Origin: Nemertoderma westbladi
Lineage: Eukaryota; Xenacoelomorpha; Nemertodermatida; Nemertodermatidae
Direction of reading: 5' to 3'
Assembly: GCA_032718475.1 (NCBI GenBank)
Contig: JAUCBJ010006990.1
Span: forward strand, 1 to 64,000
DNA: 64,000 nucleotides
A program made the position numbers and the translations under genes. Position 1 is the first letter of the stretch; the number at the start of each line of letters is the position of its first letter. The notes under the pieces are model-generated. The model saw nothing but the letters and a program-made list of their open reading frames with translations, made no database searches and was not told the DNA's origin. Below, piece by piece: positions 43,471 to 54,715 of the stretch.

Positions 43471-44690
43471 AAAAAAAGGGCAGATATATAAAGTCGGGAG
43501 GTCTGTAGGTCTGTATTGCGCAGAAAGAGTCCCGACTCAAACGGACTACAACGTCCAATTAAGGCTGCATCTAGGTCCCTGGACAGGCAGTACTCTGTTA
43601 ATCTACAGGAGCTAATAAACCAACAGGTTGATGCCATCAATGATGCCGGCGACATAGGGCAATCATCACAGGCATGGAAATCGACTTGCTTACTGGGCGG
43701 AAAAGCCAATCAACAATGAAGGTTAAGGCAGAATCACCAGCCGATCGCCTCAATGGTTGGAAGGAAAGGATTGGTTGGAAAGCTCCTCAATAATACAGGG
43801 TATTGCCCGATAACTTTATAGAAGCAAAAGTGTCTGAGTCTGTACTCCCAGATATTCCCATTGGCGATATCTCCTTTGATGAAGTGAGGCTGCTGCAAAG
43901 AGCATTAAGACCAATCGTGCCAGTGGAGTAGATGGTGTTCCCCCTGGGATCTTTAAAGGTGTTAGGAGTTCATTTACCCCATCTTAGTAGACATGTACAA
44001 AACGATGAGAGTCCCAAGGAATGAAAACGAAAAGTTGGTGCCAGTTCACAAGAAGCGCAACCTGATATGGAATTTTTTGGGGAATCTCATTGATCTCGAT
44101 TGCATCACTGCTAAACAATAGAATTCTATTAAATCGCATCAGGGATCCCATTGAGAGACTGCTACGCGGAAATCATAATTTGTTCCGTAAAGGTCGTGGG
44201 ACCATGTAGCCAATTTTGGCACTTAAAAGGATAATTGAAGAGTTATCAAAAGAGAAAGACAGACATCTGGCTGTTATCTTTGTTGACTTCTTCAAGGTCT
44301 TTGATTCAGTCTCTCGCTCACATATGTTAATCGTACTTTCATTTCAGGTTCACTATGTCAAGTACAATGCACAAATCTCCAACCAGACACTATATAAAAT
44401 TGGAGGTTTCACATTGGTTTCCCTAAGCTTGACACTAAAACAAAGCCGCCTCCGCTTTTGAGGACATAGTTTTCGCCGTGAGGAGCAGCCTGTGCACATT
44501 CTAGTGCTTTGGCAGCCCCATGGAGAAAATATGCATGGTGGACAGCCCATAACTTTTGTGAGAAGACTCCTTGAAAGACACTGGCCTTGAAGATGCGAAT
44601 AGTCTCTCGAAATTCATGGGGGATAGGGATTTGTGGCTGTGCAACTTTGTTGACAAGTCGGCATAGCATTCTTAATGCATGATGCATTGC
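43471..44690 (+). mobile_element. Strongly degraded RTE-like copy
   Basis: Contains SLDRQYSVNLQELINQQVDAI, then shifted pieces matching 55640-56240 (LKRIIEELSKEKDRHLAVIF), with the RT middle deleted: the frame jumps from FDSVSRSHM to VHYVKYNAQISNQTLYKIGG. It continues to the conserved C-terminus. Many frameshifts. Confidence 0.75.
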
Positions 44691-45033
44691 GTTTCCAATT
44701 GTGGATTGCATGGTGGTGACTAAATATTTTTGTTAAGCTGGTAAAGTTACACTGCCGCAGGCCGTTTATAGCTCTATGGTGCTCTGTTGTCTGTTTTTAC
44801 GAGTCAGATAAAGATTTCATACCCATCACAAGAAACTACATTATGCAGTAAGTAATCTCTACTTTGGCTTTACATGGGAATTAGACTTGGAGTATAAGTG
44901 ACCATATTTTACTGTTGGGTTTCATCTCGCTAGTCGGCTCTGCTATATCACCAAATCACCACAAGCTAAACATTACAATTTGATGTACTACTTAAAGAAT
45001 AAAGAAACAGTTGACTGTTACTGAAATACTTAC
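44691..45033. other. Intron sequence
   Basis: No feature supported. Confidence 0.45.
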
Positions 45034-45205
45034 TGGTGGGCTTTCAGGCTTGAATTCATTAGCTGCACCATCACTAACGGCGACGTAATCGTATGCTTTG
45101 TTGCTTATTAGATCAACATCTGGTACATCTTCTGCATACTGATCGTTCAACTGGCAGGTAGGTGGATTCTTCTTCCGATAGTTGAAAGACTTGCATTTTT
45201 TATTG
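45034..45205 (-). CDS. Host gene exon 2: second part of a PAN/apple-like domain
   Basis: Acceptor TATTACAG, donor GTAAGT, 172 nt; the first base completes the codon split from exon 1. It encodes KKCKSFNYRKKNPPTCQLND followed by a KAYDYV strand, the C..F.Y....CQL pattern of PAN/apple domains. It ends in phase 0, so another exon must lie between it and the phase-1 TSP1-like exon. Confidence 0.75.
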
Positions 45206-45306
45206 CTGTAATACAAATTATTATGAGGAATTTTCTATCTTAATAAATAATATTTCCTTCAGACAAAACGAAACGCCAAATAAAACATTATCTATGATAT
45301 AGTTAC

Positions 45307-45530
45307 CTGAGGCACATGCGACTGCAATTTATTCTTGAGAGAGTTGACTTTGATATATTTCTGATAACGTGATTAATCAGCTGATGGTCTTCAGAAGAGC
45401 CATGGTAACCTTCACCGAAGGTGGTGTCTCTATAGCAACTGACGCTTGATTCTCCTGCGCCATAACATATCCGAGTTCTCCAGTTCATCAATACGATGAA
45501 TGTAGCGACGAAGTATTTACGATAAATCAT
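45307..45530 (-). CDS. Host gene exon 1: signal peptide and start of PAN/apple-like domain
   Basis: The ATG at 45528-45530 begins MIYRKYFVATFIVLMNW, a plausible signal peptide, followed by SVSCYRDTTFGEGYHG and NCSRMCL. Donor CTCAG/GTAACT. The 224 nt leave phase 2, which matches exon 2. This is probably the 5' end of a secreted or surface protein whose later exons encode TSP1-like and EGF modules. Confidence 0.75.
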
Positions 45531-46673
45531 ACTGAATGCACCGCAGCGACAGAAACCGTTTTAAAAAATCAAGTATTTTTTAAATCAAGTATTAGATTAT
45601 ACTTATTATACTTGAATTATACACCAGTACAGCAGTATTCACATAAAATACTCTGAAGGTTATTTATGGGCAGCATATTATTCTAAATCCTTCTAATACT
45701 GGAAAATAACAACACAATCTTGAAGAAGCTCGTGATTGATTGGTTATGGTTAATGCCCGCTATACTATGATTGGAGGTTTAAACAGGAATTTTGACAGTG
45801 TAATACTGTGGAGATCTTGTACTCGTTGCGTGAATCTTTACACGATGGGACACTTTTTGCCCAAGAATAAAAATAACTTTAATCAGATTGGGTTAAGATT
45901 GGGTCCAGTTTGGGTTCAGATATGTCTGAAGTGCTATCCTTTCAAATTAACTCCAATTATGAAATATTAGTTTGTGTAAAAATTGAATAAATAAAATAAA
46001 ATTAAATATTTAAATTTGTTTTTATTTTATTTCATTTATTCAATTTTTATTGAATACAAAAGGCATAACGTTTTAAAAAATGTTGCATCAAGAGTTCCTT
46101 ACAAACAGCAAACTTCTGTCCAAATGTCCAGAAACTTATTGCAGATCCCCTCTCAATCGTGAGACTTTGGTTGCAGTCTCTAATTACAGCAAAAAATGTG
46201 AGGGGGACTAGGTTTGCTGGACACTCTCAGCAACATTGCTCAACACAAGTCTCATGAGAATTTTAGTGTCTGAGGATGGGATACATTAATTGCTGTAACT
46301 GTAACATTTTAGCAAGTTATATTCCCAGCAACATTGTTAAAAACTACTTGTTAAATTTTCTATTATTTAGGCCTAATACTTGGTCGGACAGTAGAGTAGA
46401 TCTGCTATTAACTCATCTATACTTCTTCAGCCGCCCACTACTGATTCGCAATTTCCGTTCAAGCAGAATAGTTGATATAAGTTGTATGAGACATGTGTTG
46501 TCTCCAGCTGATGTTTAGTGTTGACCTTTAGTAGTCTTGTGTAACGACCATCAATTATTTGATAGTGTTCAAGCTTCCTTTTAAATTAAAATTCATGTAT
46601 TCATTCGGTTTTGGTAACATTTATGTTCAATCCAATGCCCTTCGAAGCTGGCCCCCCAATAGTACGCGTATGC
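45531..46673. other. Region upstream of the PAN gene
   Basis: Non-coding; includes an AT-rich palindrome at about 45985-46050 (AATTGAATAAATAAAATAAA and complement). Probably contains the PAN gene promoter, but no convincing motif was found. Confidence 0.45.
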
Positions 46674-48180
46674 GTAAATACCTGAGTGTTTAAAGCTCAT
46701 CTATCCCATCATAGTAGACATGTACCGAACAACAAGAGTCCCACAAGAAATGAAAACAAATAAGTTGGTGCCAGTTCCCAAGAAGGGCAACCAAACACTC
46801 TATGGTTCTTTTCGGGGAATCTCATTGATCTCGATTGCTGCAAAGCTATACAATATAATTCTATTAAATCGCATCAGGGATCCCATTGAGAGACTGCTCC
46901 GTGGAAATCAGAATGGGTTCCGTAAAGGTCGTGGGACCATGGAGCCCAATTTGGCACTTAGAAGGATAATTGAAGAGTTATCAAAAAAGAAAGACAGGCA
47001 TCTGGCTGTTATCTTTGTTGACTTCTTCAAGGCCTTTGATTCAGTCTCTCGCTCACGTATGTTCAGCATACTTTCATTATATGGGATTCCTGATGAAATT
47101 ATTGCAGCAATCAGATCAGTATACGATGGTTCGACAACATTTGTGTCTACTGTTGACGGTGACACAGAACCATTTGAAGTGTTATGGGGCGTCCTCCAGG
47201 GAGACACATTTGCACCATTCTTGTTCATAATTGTTGTTGACTATGATCTAAGCATGTCCTTAGATCATCATAATGATGATGGGGTGATGATAACTCCACC
47301 TACTGGCTCCAGAAGTCGAGGAAATCCTGCCAAGTACCTAACTGATCTAGACTTTGCTGATGACTTAGGAGTACTCTCGGAATCACTAGAGGGAGCCCGA
47401 CGGCTCCTCAGCTCATTAGAACATGCTGCTTCTAGTGTTGGTCTTTTTATTAACTCCAGAAAGACCAAAATTTTGACAGTTAACTTTGAAAGTCCTCAGC
47501 AAGTCTCTGATCGGATGAGCATAAGCTCAAAAGATGGTATGCTTGAGCATGAGCATGTGGATGACTTCTGTTACCTGGGATCATGGATCCGGAAGTCAGG
47601 TAAGGACCTTCGAATACGTAAGGGAAAGGCATGAGCAGCCTTGAATAGGCTTTCCAGGATTTGGAAGTCAACGAGAATGAATCGGAAACTTAAGGTCCGA
47701 TTATTTAGAGCAGCAGTCGTTCCAGTACTTCTCTATGGGAGTCCATGCTGGGCTCTAACTGCTGAGGACTCCACATCTCTGGATGGCACATTCACAAGAA
47801 TGCTACGCCGGGTTCATTGTGTCAAGTACAATGCACACATCTCCAACCAGACACTATATAACATTGGAGGTGTCTCATTGGTTCCCCCAAGCTTGACACT
47901 AGAACAAAATCGCCTCCGCTTTACAGGACATTGCTTTCGCCGTGAGGACCAGCCAATGCATAATCTTGTACTTTGGCAGCCTCATGGAGTGAATAAGCAT
48001 GGTGGACAGCCCATGACTTTCTTGAGACGCATCTTAAAGGACACTGGCCTTGAAGATGCGGATGATCTAGCAAATGTCATGGGTGATAGGGAGTTGTGGC
48101 GGCGCAATTTTGTCGATAAGCCGGCACAGCATTCTTAAAAATGCAGCTGCAATGCAGCATGCCGATCCTACTAGTAGTAG
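46674..48180 (+). mobile_element. 5'-truncated RTE-like retrotransposon with 14-bp TSD
   Basis: TAGTACGCGTATGC lies at 46660-46673 and 48181-48194, directly outside the element. The 3' end is a short CTAGTAGTAG repeat, as in RTE-type elements. It starts at the same internal point (TACCTGAGTG) that the 55-kb copy passes through at 55860. Confidence 0.85.
46720..48138 (+). pseudogene. RTE-like RT ORF, one premature stop
   Basis: Open from an ATG (MYRTTRVPQEM) through KLVPVPKKGN, FRGISLISIAAKLYN, QNGFRKGRGT, VIFVDFFKAFDS, GVLQGDT, DFADDLGVLSE and the thumb. A single TGA at 47632-47634 (TGG in the 56.8-kb copy) interrupts the frame, which continues in phase to 48138 with LLYGSPCWALTAED and RRILKDTGLEDADDLANVMG. 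The N-terminal endonuclease is absent. Confidence 0.85.
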
Positions 48181-48186
48181 TAGTAC

Positions 48187-48360
48187 GCGTATGCTAAGCT
48201 CGCTTACTTCGACGCTTTCGCCAAAGTATATTGTGGGGTGAGCCACGAAAATAAAATAGAAAAGCTTAGCATACGGGTCCCACTAACTCAATCGGTGTAT
48301 CTGTAGATCTGTCGTTCTGTCGATCTGTCTTTCCGTGTTTTTAAACTTTAAAACCTCAGC
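48187..48360 (+). repeat. Dispersed repeat with inverted 12-bp motif
   Basis: GTATGCTAAGCT near 48190 and AGCTTAGCATAC near 48270 are inverted. The following CACTAACTCAATCGGTGT and CTGTCG-type words are shared with 41637-41745. The RTE-like copy inserted into this repeat. Confidence 0.5.
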
Positions 48361-48829
48361 TAATTCTAACCAAACTCTCTTCACATGATGTTTGGCCATA
48401 GAATTTGCGTGAGGCCTTCAGGACGAGCTCAACGAGGTTAATGAAGAAGGCGAGTATTGTGTTGACTATACTCCTAAACTACCTGGTTCAGCATATTGGA
48501 CGATATGTCATTTTGATCAGAACCGGTGGTGGAATATTTTATACTAGTTATTTAGGTGACCAGATAGATGTACATGACGAGAGCAACGAGGGTGGGATTA
48601 AAAACGAGTCTGTATTGACTATCTCCTAATAACGAGTATTGTTTTACAATACTCGTAAACCACATGATTTAGCATATTGGACGATATGTCATTTTATCCA
48701 ATACTGATAATGGAATGTTGTAATGCTATATATTTGGTGACCAGGTTGTATAGGACGAACACAACGAGTTTTGCAGTGGATACGAGTATCCATCTTCCAT
48801 AAATCAGCAGTTACTCGCACACTTTCGAA
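48361..48829. other. Non-coding sequence
   Basis: Two related blocks (ATATTGGACGATATGTCATTTT at about 48497 and 48676) indicate a tandem or nearby duplication of about 180 bp. No gene. Confidence 0.45.
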
Positions 48830-48878
48830 ACTTTGCATAATTATAAAGGTGACCACTACCTTTATAATTATGCAAAGT
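48830..48878. repeat. Perfect 21-bp inverted repeat with 7-nt loop
   Basis: ACTTTGCATAATTATAAAGG(T) at 48830-48850 and its complement at 48858-48878. Confidence 0.85.
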
Positions 48879-48979
48879 GCAAGTCTGCGTTTTAGAAAAA
48901 AATTTCGAGACAAAACACGACGAGCGCAACTAGGCTAATAAAGGAGACGAGTATTGTAAAACTAAAAATATCATACTTA

Positions 48980-49895
48980 CTTAAGGGGGGGGGGGGGGGG
49001 GTATACCCCCCCATGAACCTTTTTTTAAAATGGCTGTCAATTAGTGTTAAATGATAATATTGCTATTTTGTCATGGTCAACCACTGTATGGAAGGCCAAA
49101 TAGCCTTTATAGTAAAATTTGAAAATTTGTAGCCTCCCCCTAGCGGCTGGCGGCGGAATTAAAGATTTCACTAAAATTGCTACTAGTCCCTCAATTTTGG
49201 TCCAAATTTCTTGAAACCAACTTTTTTGGACTCAGCGTGATCGACTCTACAAAAGTTATCTTATAGAATTTTTAATTAGCCAATTTTATTTTAATTAATT
49301 AATTTAATTAATTAATTATCATATTTTTAATTAAAAATGGCTAATTAGAAAAAATGGTAATATTTATCAAAATTCCATAAGATAACTTTTAAAGAGCTTC
49401 CAAAGCTCGTTCGAATGAGCCATAAACGAAGAAAATTGGTTGAAAAATGACGGAGGAGTAGTAATTTGAAAATGAAAAATGTCATTCCGAGAAAATGCCC
49501 TTCAAAGTTTAAACCGTCCCGCCAAAATTGGCTGTCTGTGTTCTGGTTGGTTAATTATTTCTGGCACGAAGGATGCACACCAACGAGCTAAAATGTTCAT
49601 TACTGGGGTTTTCGGGGTCGCTGATTTCATTTCCGATGTCAGTTTTAATTTTTGGTGGAATCTAGTCTATCTGTCTGTCTGTCGGTCTTCTGTCTTTCTT
49701 ACAATTTGACGGACAGACCGTCATACGGAAAAACAGTGATAACTCGAGAACTGAAAGAGGTCTCACTAAGCGGTTTTCAGATTTGTAATCCTCATTAAAT
49801 TCTGCTCTAGGTGAGATAAAGAAACAATAATTTGAAAATTTTACCTGAGGGGGGGTATACCCCCCCCCCCCCCACCCCCCCCTTAAAGAGCCCTA
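48980..49895. mobile_element. Foldback/MITE-like element with G-run ends
   Basis: Ends are inverted: CTTAAG followed by a long G-run, GGTATACC and C-run on the left, and the complement with longer C-runs on the right. The interior is also inverted around an AATTAATTAATT centre near 49300 (AAAGTTATCTTATAGAATTT left, AAATTCCATAAGATAACTTT right, with older similarity further out). No transposase ORF. Confidence 0.65.
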
Positions 49896-50039
49896 TGTAC
49901 TGTATGTAGGGCCTATCTATCTATATAATTTATTCACAGTGATATATATGTAGATATGGAGGGAAACTGGACGCAATAAAAATGTATCCCTCTCCAGGGG
50001 AAATTCGACGCAAATAACAGATGATTATTCTCAAAAATA

Positions 50040-51740
50040 AACTGTAACGTGTTCTATTGTGTTTAGTTTATTGTTTTGGTTAAAATTCCGTGCCACTGTT
50101 ATTGCCAATAATTACGGTGATTATAAATTTATCTATTAAAACGGCAACGGTACCAACCCTATTTAAGGAGGCAATACTTACACCAATCTTAAAGAAGGCC
50201 CGCTTGGATCCGGAGATCTTAAAGAACTTTAGACCTGTATCAAACTTACTATGCATATCAAAGTTGACTGAGAAGGTTGTTGCACAGCAGTTCATCACTC
50301 ACATGAATTCAAATGGTCTCTACGACCCGATGCAGAGTGCCTATAGGCAGTACTATGGTACCGAGACTGCATTGTTAAAGGTGAACAATGATATAATGTG
50401 TGATATCGATGGAGGCTCAGCTGTTCTTTTAATTTTATTAGATTTAAGCGCAGCCTTTGATACTGTGGAGTATAGTAAACTACTAGAACTTTTGGAAAAC
50501 GATATTGGGATTAGAGGAGCTGCGTTAGATTGGTTTGTATCATATCTATACGGGCGAACACAACAGGTTAAAGTCGGGAACACCTATTCTGAGTGCCAGA
50601 AGCTAATGTATCGGCTCCCCCAGGGTTCCGTGCTTGGTCCATTATTGTTCTCAATATACACCCGCTCGCTATCCAAGGTCATTAGAAAACATGGTCGTTC
50701 ATATCATTTATATGCTGATGACACACAGCTTTATATTTCCTTTAAACCGATCAATTCTACGGCTGCTGTAATTGTAACGGAAAATTGTCTCCGCGACATA
50801 AAACAATGGATGAAAGATCATATGTTAAAAATGAACTCTGAAAAAACCAAAGTCCTCCTCTTACAGTCACGTTTTGGACAGCAAGCAGGTCCCCTTAGCA
50901 TACAAATTGAAAATGATAGTATATCATGTACTGATAATTCTCGTAATATTGGCTTCCTCTTTGACTCTCACCTAACATTCAAAAATCAGATATCAACCGT
51001 AGTAAGAGACGCCTTCTTCCATCTACGCAACCTTTCTAAAATAAAGCGATATTTATCTAGCTGTGAATTGGAAATATTAATACATTCATTTATAACAAGT
51101 AAATTGGACAACAATAATTCACTCTACAATGGTTTGCCTGAAAAATACATTAAGAAATTACAATATGTGCAGAACTCAGCAGCGCGAATGTTAGAGGTAT
51201 TAGAAAGCGCGAGCACATAACCCCAGTACTGAAACGCCTCCACTGGCTCCCAATTAATAGGCGTATTGAATATAAATTGGCAATGTTATCATACAAGTGC
51301 TAGAACGGTACCGTGCCAGGGTATCACTGCGAACTGCTCAAGCGATATACACCCAGGAGGGACTTACGTTCGGGCGGTGAGGGATTATTGGTTGTACCCC
51401 GATACAACCTTGAGAGCTATGGAAGACGCGCCTCTGTCGCGGCACCTCGCATTTGGAATTCCTTACCCAACGATATACGCCTGTCCAGTACCCTTGGTAT
51501 TTTTAAAGAAAAACTGAAAACTCACCATTATGTACAGGAATATTGCTGAAGCCATTTTTTAAAATAGTTCTAACTTTTTACTTCATTGTGATTTTTCTTA
51601 TGTTTTTAGTGTTTTTCAGCCAGTTTTTATAGAAAATACCTACCAGTACAAATTATAGTTCATGCAGTACATACCTACACATACACAGCGCCTTGAAATA
51701 GTGCTTAGAAAGGCGCTTTATAAATATTATTATTATTGTT
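50040..51740 (+). mobile_element. CR1/L2-like retrotransposon, 5'-truncated
   Basis: RT and C-terminal domains, followed by a 3' UTR ending in the hairpin GCGCC...GGCGC with TTTATAAATATTATTATTATT, the L2/CR1-like tail. Just outside the G-run foldback element. Confidence 0.8.
50090..51549 (+). pseudogene. CR1/L2-like RT ORF
   Basis: Open to 51220: NFRPVSNLLCISKLTEKVVA, LLDLSAAFDTVEY, LPQGSVLGPLLFSIY, YHLYADDTQLYIS and the thumb. After a frame change near 51200 it continues (ITPVLKRLHWLPI, a stop at about 51300, then PRIWNSLPNDIRLSS) to the TGA at 51547-51549. Endonuclease missing. Confidence 0.85.
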
Positions 51741-51886
51741 GAAAGGTGTATGGAGGTACGATGTTGACAACATCTTATACAGGCTTGTTGTTTTGTCGCG
51801 GTTTTGGCTGGAAATCACTCAGTTAGTATCACTGTTATACTTAAGTGTGGCTACTGGGCAGAGCAATAAAGTTATGATGCGAACCT

Positions 51887-53386
51887 TTAGTAATTAGCAC
51901 ATTGTCTATTCATTGGACCGAATCGCCAAGAACAGTTTTTACTTAAACTAAGCTTGACAATAAAATTAATAATTAATATTTTTTTACCACGATTGTCTTT
52001 TATATATCTCTTTTGTATTCTATAATTAATGAACATGCCATCTCCCGCATTATCTCCTGCATATCCAGTACTACGCGGTTTATTTAAGGCTATTGCATAT
52101 TCACTACCTAATAGCACAAAACCATCATATTCCGCCCAGTATTCACGGCTATTATTGTCCTTAAAATCAAACCGTAAAGTAATCTGTTTTTGTTCTGTCG
52201 CCTTTTGTATGACATGTAAACCAATCCAAAACTCTTTACTTGGATCTCCGAATCCCTCAATATATTCTCCCATGTTGCGATGATCGAATGATACTTCTGC
52301 AGTGTTTCGTCTCATTATTAGTAACCAAGGTCCGCCGTCTGTTACAATGTCACAAATATCTTGATTTCTGAAATATTTCCTAATTTCAGTTCCTGGTACA
52401 ATGGAGTTGCATTTATCAAATTTTTTATCAAATATTATTTCGTTACAATCATCAATCTCTTCCTCTATTAGTTTCTGAACTTCCTTCTGTTTGTCTTCTA
52501 TTCTATCTCTAATTGTATTCGCTAGACTAAACTTAGCTTTATCCAACGACTCCCGTTCTTTATCCTGTTGCAATACTAACTCAAGTTGTTCGGCTTGTTG
52601 TTTAACAAACTTTTCTTCTATCGCATTATGTTTACCATAAATGGACATTGTGCACCAACTTATTTGAACTACAGCGAATATAATTAGAAAAACAAGAAGG
52701 ACTAATCCAATACTTATTTGTAGGAGAATTCCCATTAGTTCTTTAACAAGTTCTTCTGAAGTAGGTTCGCGTTTTGCATGTTTTTTTGTGCTGTCTTTTT
52801 CAGCTATTTTTTGGGACTCATGGGATGTCCGAATGGATTCACTTCCTTGAATTTGTCTCTCTGGTGAAAATGGCTCTACTTTGGTCGTCGATGTACCTGT
52901 ACCTTTTTTGTTAGAGAACTTTGCTTCGTCACTTTCTCTTTGATACGAAGTCACTCCCCTTTTTCTGTCGACCACAATTCTATATGATGAGGACCCTTGT
53001 CTGAATTGGTGTGACTTCTCTCTCCTCTGCCCAATAGGATTGGGACCTAGGACTCGTTTTGTTAACACCTCTCTATGTTGTGATCGGGACCTGGGACTAC
53101 GGCGGTGTGACAACTCTCTTAGATGGGATCGGGAGCCTGGACTACGTTTAGGTGACCCCTCTCTTTGATTGGATCGGGACCTGGCAGTACGTTGGTGTTG
53201 CAACTCTCTTTGTTGGGATCGGAACCTGGGACTCCGTTTGAATGACACCTCTTTTCCATGGGATCGGAAAATGTGACTCCGTTTGGGTGGGGACATGGGA
53301 ATCTGATATTGAATCTTTCCCGTTTCACTGAAGCTATCATTATCTCTAAAACGAGAATGGAAATTTGTACTTCGTCTGCGAGACAT
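51887..53386 (-). CDS. Type II membrane protein with RS-like repeats, coiled coil and truncated fibrinogen domain
   Basis: A single 499-codon frame from an ATG at 53384-53386. Residues 41-115 are five 15-residue repeats (RSHLRELSHRRSPRS type, 45 bp each in DNA). Residues 218-241 form one transmembrane helix (LMGILLQISIGLVLLVFLII) with no signal peptide, giving a type II topology with a basic cytoplasmic tail. Residues 250-312 are coiled coil. From 313, a fibrinogen-related domain: ICDIVTDGGPWLLIMRR, EFWIGLHVIQ, ITLRFDF, GYAGDNAGDGMF. The C-terminal part (the WWY..C..SNLNG region) is absent and replaced by NCSWRFGPMNRQCANY. A donor-like CGTG/GTAAAA near residue 467 could mean a further exon to the left. 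The architecture resembles FIBCD1-type receptors; the orthology is not established. Confidence 0.75.
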   Translation of the reverse strand: MSRRRSTNFHSRFRDNDSFSETGKIQYQIPMSPPKRSHIFRSHGKEVSFKRSPRFRSQQRELQHQRTARSRSNQREGSPKRSPGSRSHLRELSHRRSPRSRSQHREVLTKRVLGPNPIGQRREKSHQFRQGSSSYRIVVDRKRGVTSYQRESDEAKFSNKKGTGTSTTKVEPFSPERQIQGSESIRTSHESQKIAEKDSTKKHAKREPTSEELVKELMGILLQISIGLVLLVFLIIFAVVQISWCTMSIYGKHNAIEEKFVKQQAEQLELVLQQDKERESLDKAKFSLANTIRDRIEDKQKEVQKLIEEEIDDCNEIIFDKKFDKCNSIVPGTEIRKYFRNQDICDIVTDGGPWLLIMRRNTAEVSFDHRNMGEYIEGFGDPSKEFWIGLHVIQKATEQKQITLRFDFKDNNSREYWAEYDGFVLLGSEYAIALNKPRSTGYAGDNAGDGMFINYRIQKRYIKDNRGKKILIINFIVKLSLSKNCSWRFGPMNRQCANY

Positions 53387-53460
53387 TTTAGCTAAACCTT
53401 CTATTTCTTAATAGAACTAATTAGAGCTAATAACAAGTTTTTGAGCTCTGTATCTTTGAT

Positions 53461-53960
53461 GATGTTAAGCAATAATGTTAACAATCTGCTATTTTATTCG
53501 AATGGTAAGGTACTATAACTTGTGACTTCAAATTCGCTTCAACTTTATTAGAATATAATTTAATGTCCTAGTTCGTCAATAAGCCTTGAAATGATGTTAA
53601 GCAATAATGTTAACAATCTGCTATTTTATTCGAATGGTAAGGTACTATAACTTGTGACTTCAAATTCGCTTCAACTTTATTAGAATATAATTTAATGTCC
53701 TAGTTCGTCAATAAGCCTTGAAATGATGTTAAGCAATAATGTTAACAATCTGCTATTTTATTCGAATGGTAAGGTACTATAACTTGTGACTTCAAATTCG
53801 CTTCAACTTTATTAGAATATAATTTAATGTCCTAGTTCGTCAATAAGCCTTGAAATGATGTTAAGCAATAATGTTAACAATCTGCTATTTTATTCGAATG
53901 GTAAGGTACTATAACTTGTGACTTCAAATTCGCTTCAACTTTATTAGAATATAATTTAAT
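53461..53960. repeat. Four near-identical 132-bp tandem repeats
   Basis: GATGTTAAGCAATAATG starts at 53461, 53593, 53725 and 53857; the units look identical by eye and the last is cut at about 53960. Located 75 bp upstream of the ATG of the fibrinogen-domain gene, i.e. in its 5' UTR or promoter region. Confidence 0.95.
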
Positions 53961-54330
53961 TACCTGGTTCAAAAATATCATTTGTTCAAGAACAATATCT
54001 GTAAAAAAAAAGATGGTAAAAATGGGTTTGGATATTTTTATCTACAATTTGCATATGCTTGCTACTGCAAGCAGCACACTGCAGCAGATATGCAGCATAT
54101 GGATTGCTAGCTGAGCCATTCTGCCAATGGAAGGTCATATTTACAAGGAGATCAGGTGATGGTGGATCGTGACAAATCAAGTGCAACACCCATTGTGAGG
54201 CCTGTCAAACGAAAATTGTTTGGATTTTCTGTCTCATGACTAAACTAAAGTATCAAAGCAACCCAATATAGAATTATGAATAATAATACAACCAATAATG
54301 AGGTCGTGAGGCCTTATGGACCTATCGGAA
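53961..54330. other. Non-coding spacer
   Basis: No supported feature between the 132-bp and 31-bp repeats. Confidence 0.45.
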
Positions 54331-54470
54331 ATACCTGTCACACAAGGTCCCATGTTCGGCAATACCTGACACACAAGGTCCCATGTTCGGCAATACCTGT
54401 CACACAAGGTCCCATGTTCGGCAATACCTGACACACAAGGTCCCATGTTCGGCAATACCTGTCACACAAT
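54331..54470 (+). repeat. 31-bp minisatellite, left array
   Basis: About 4.5 units containing CACACAAGGTCCCATGTTCG, alternating CCTGTCACAC and CCTGACACAC, so effectively a 62-bp dimer. Confidence 0.9.
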
Positions 54471-54589
54471 GTAATCGATTTTTCGCGCCTCCGTAAGCAA
54501 ACATACAAAAATACACTTCCTCGGGATTCTGATTTTAAAAACGAAATAATTTCTACACATTTATTCCCTTTCTTCCTTATCCAACCGTA

Positions 54590-54715
54590 ATATCCATCTC
54601 AGAAATATTCACCGTAATGTTCATCTCAGAAATATTCACCGTAATATTCATCTCAGAAATATTCACCGTAATATTCATCTCAGAAATATTCACCGTAATA
54701 TTCATCTCAGAATAT
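54590..54715 (+). repeat. 26/27-bp minisatellite
   Basis: About five units of ATTCACCGTAATATTCATCTCAGAA type, degenerating at the ends. Confidence 0.85.
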
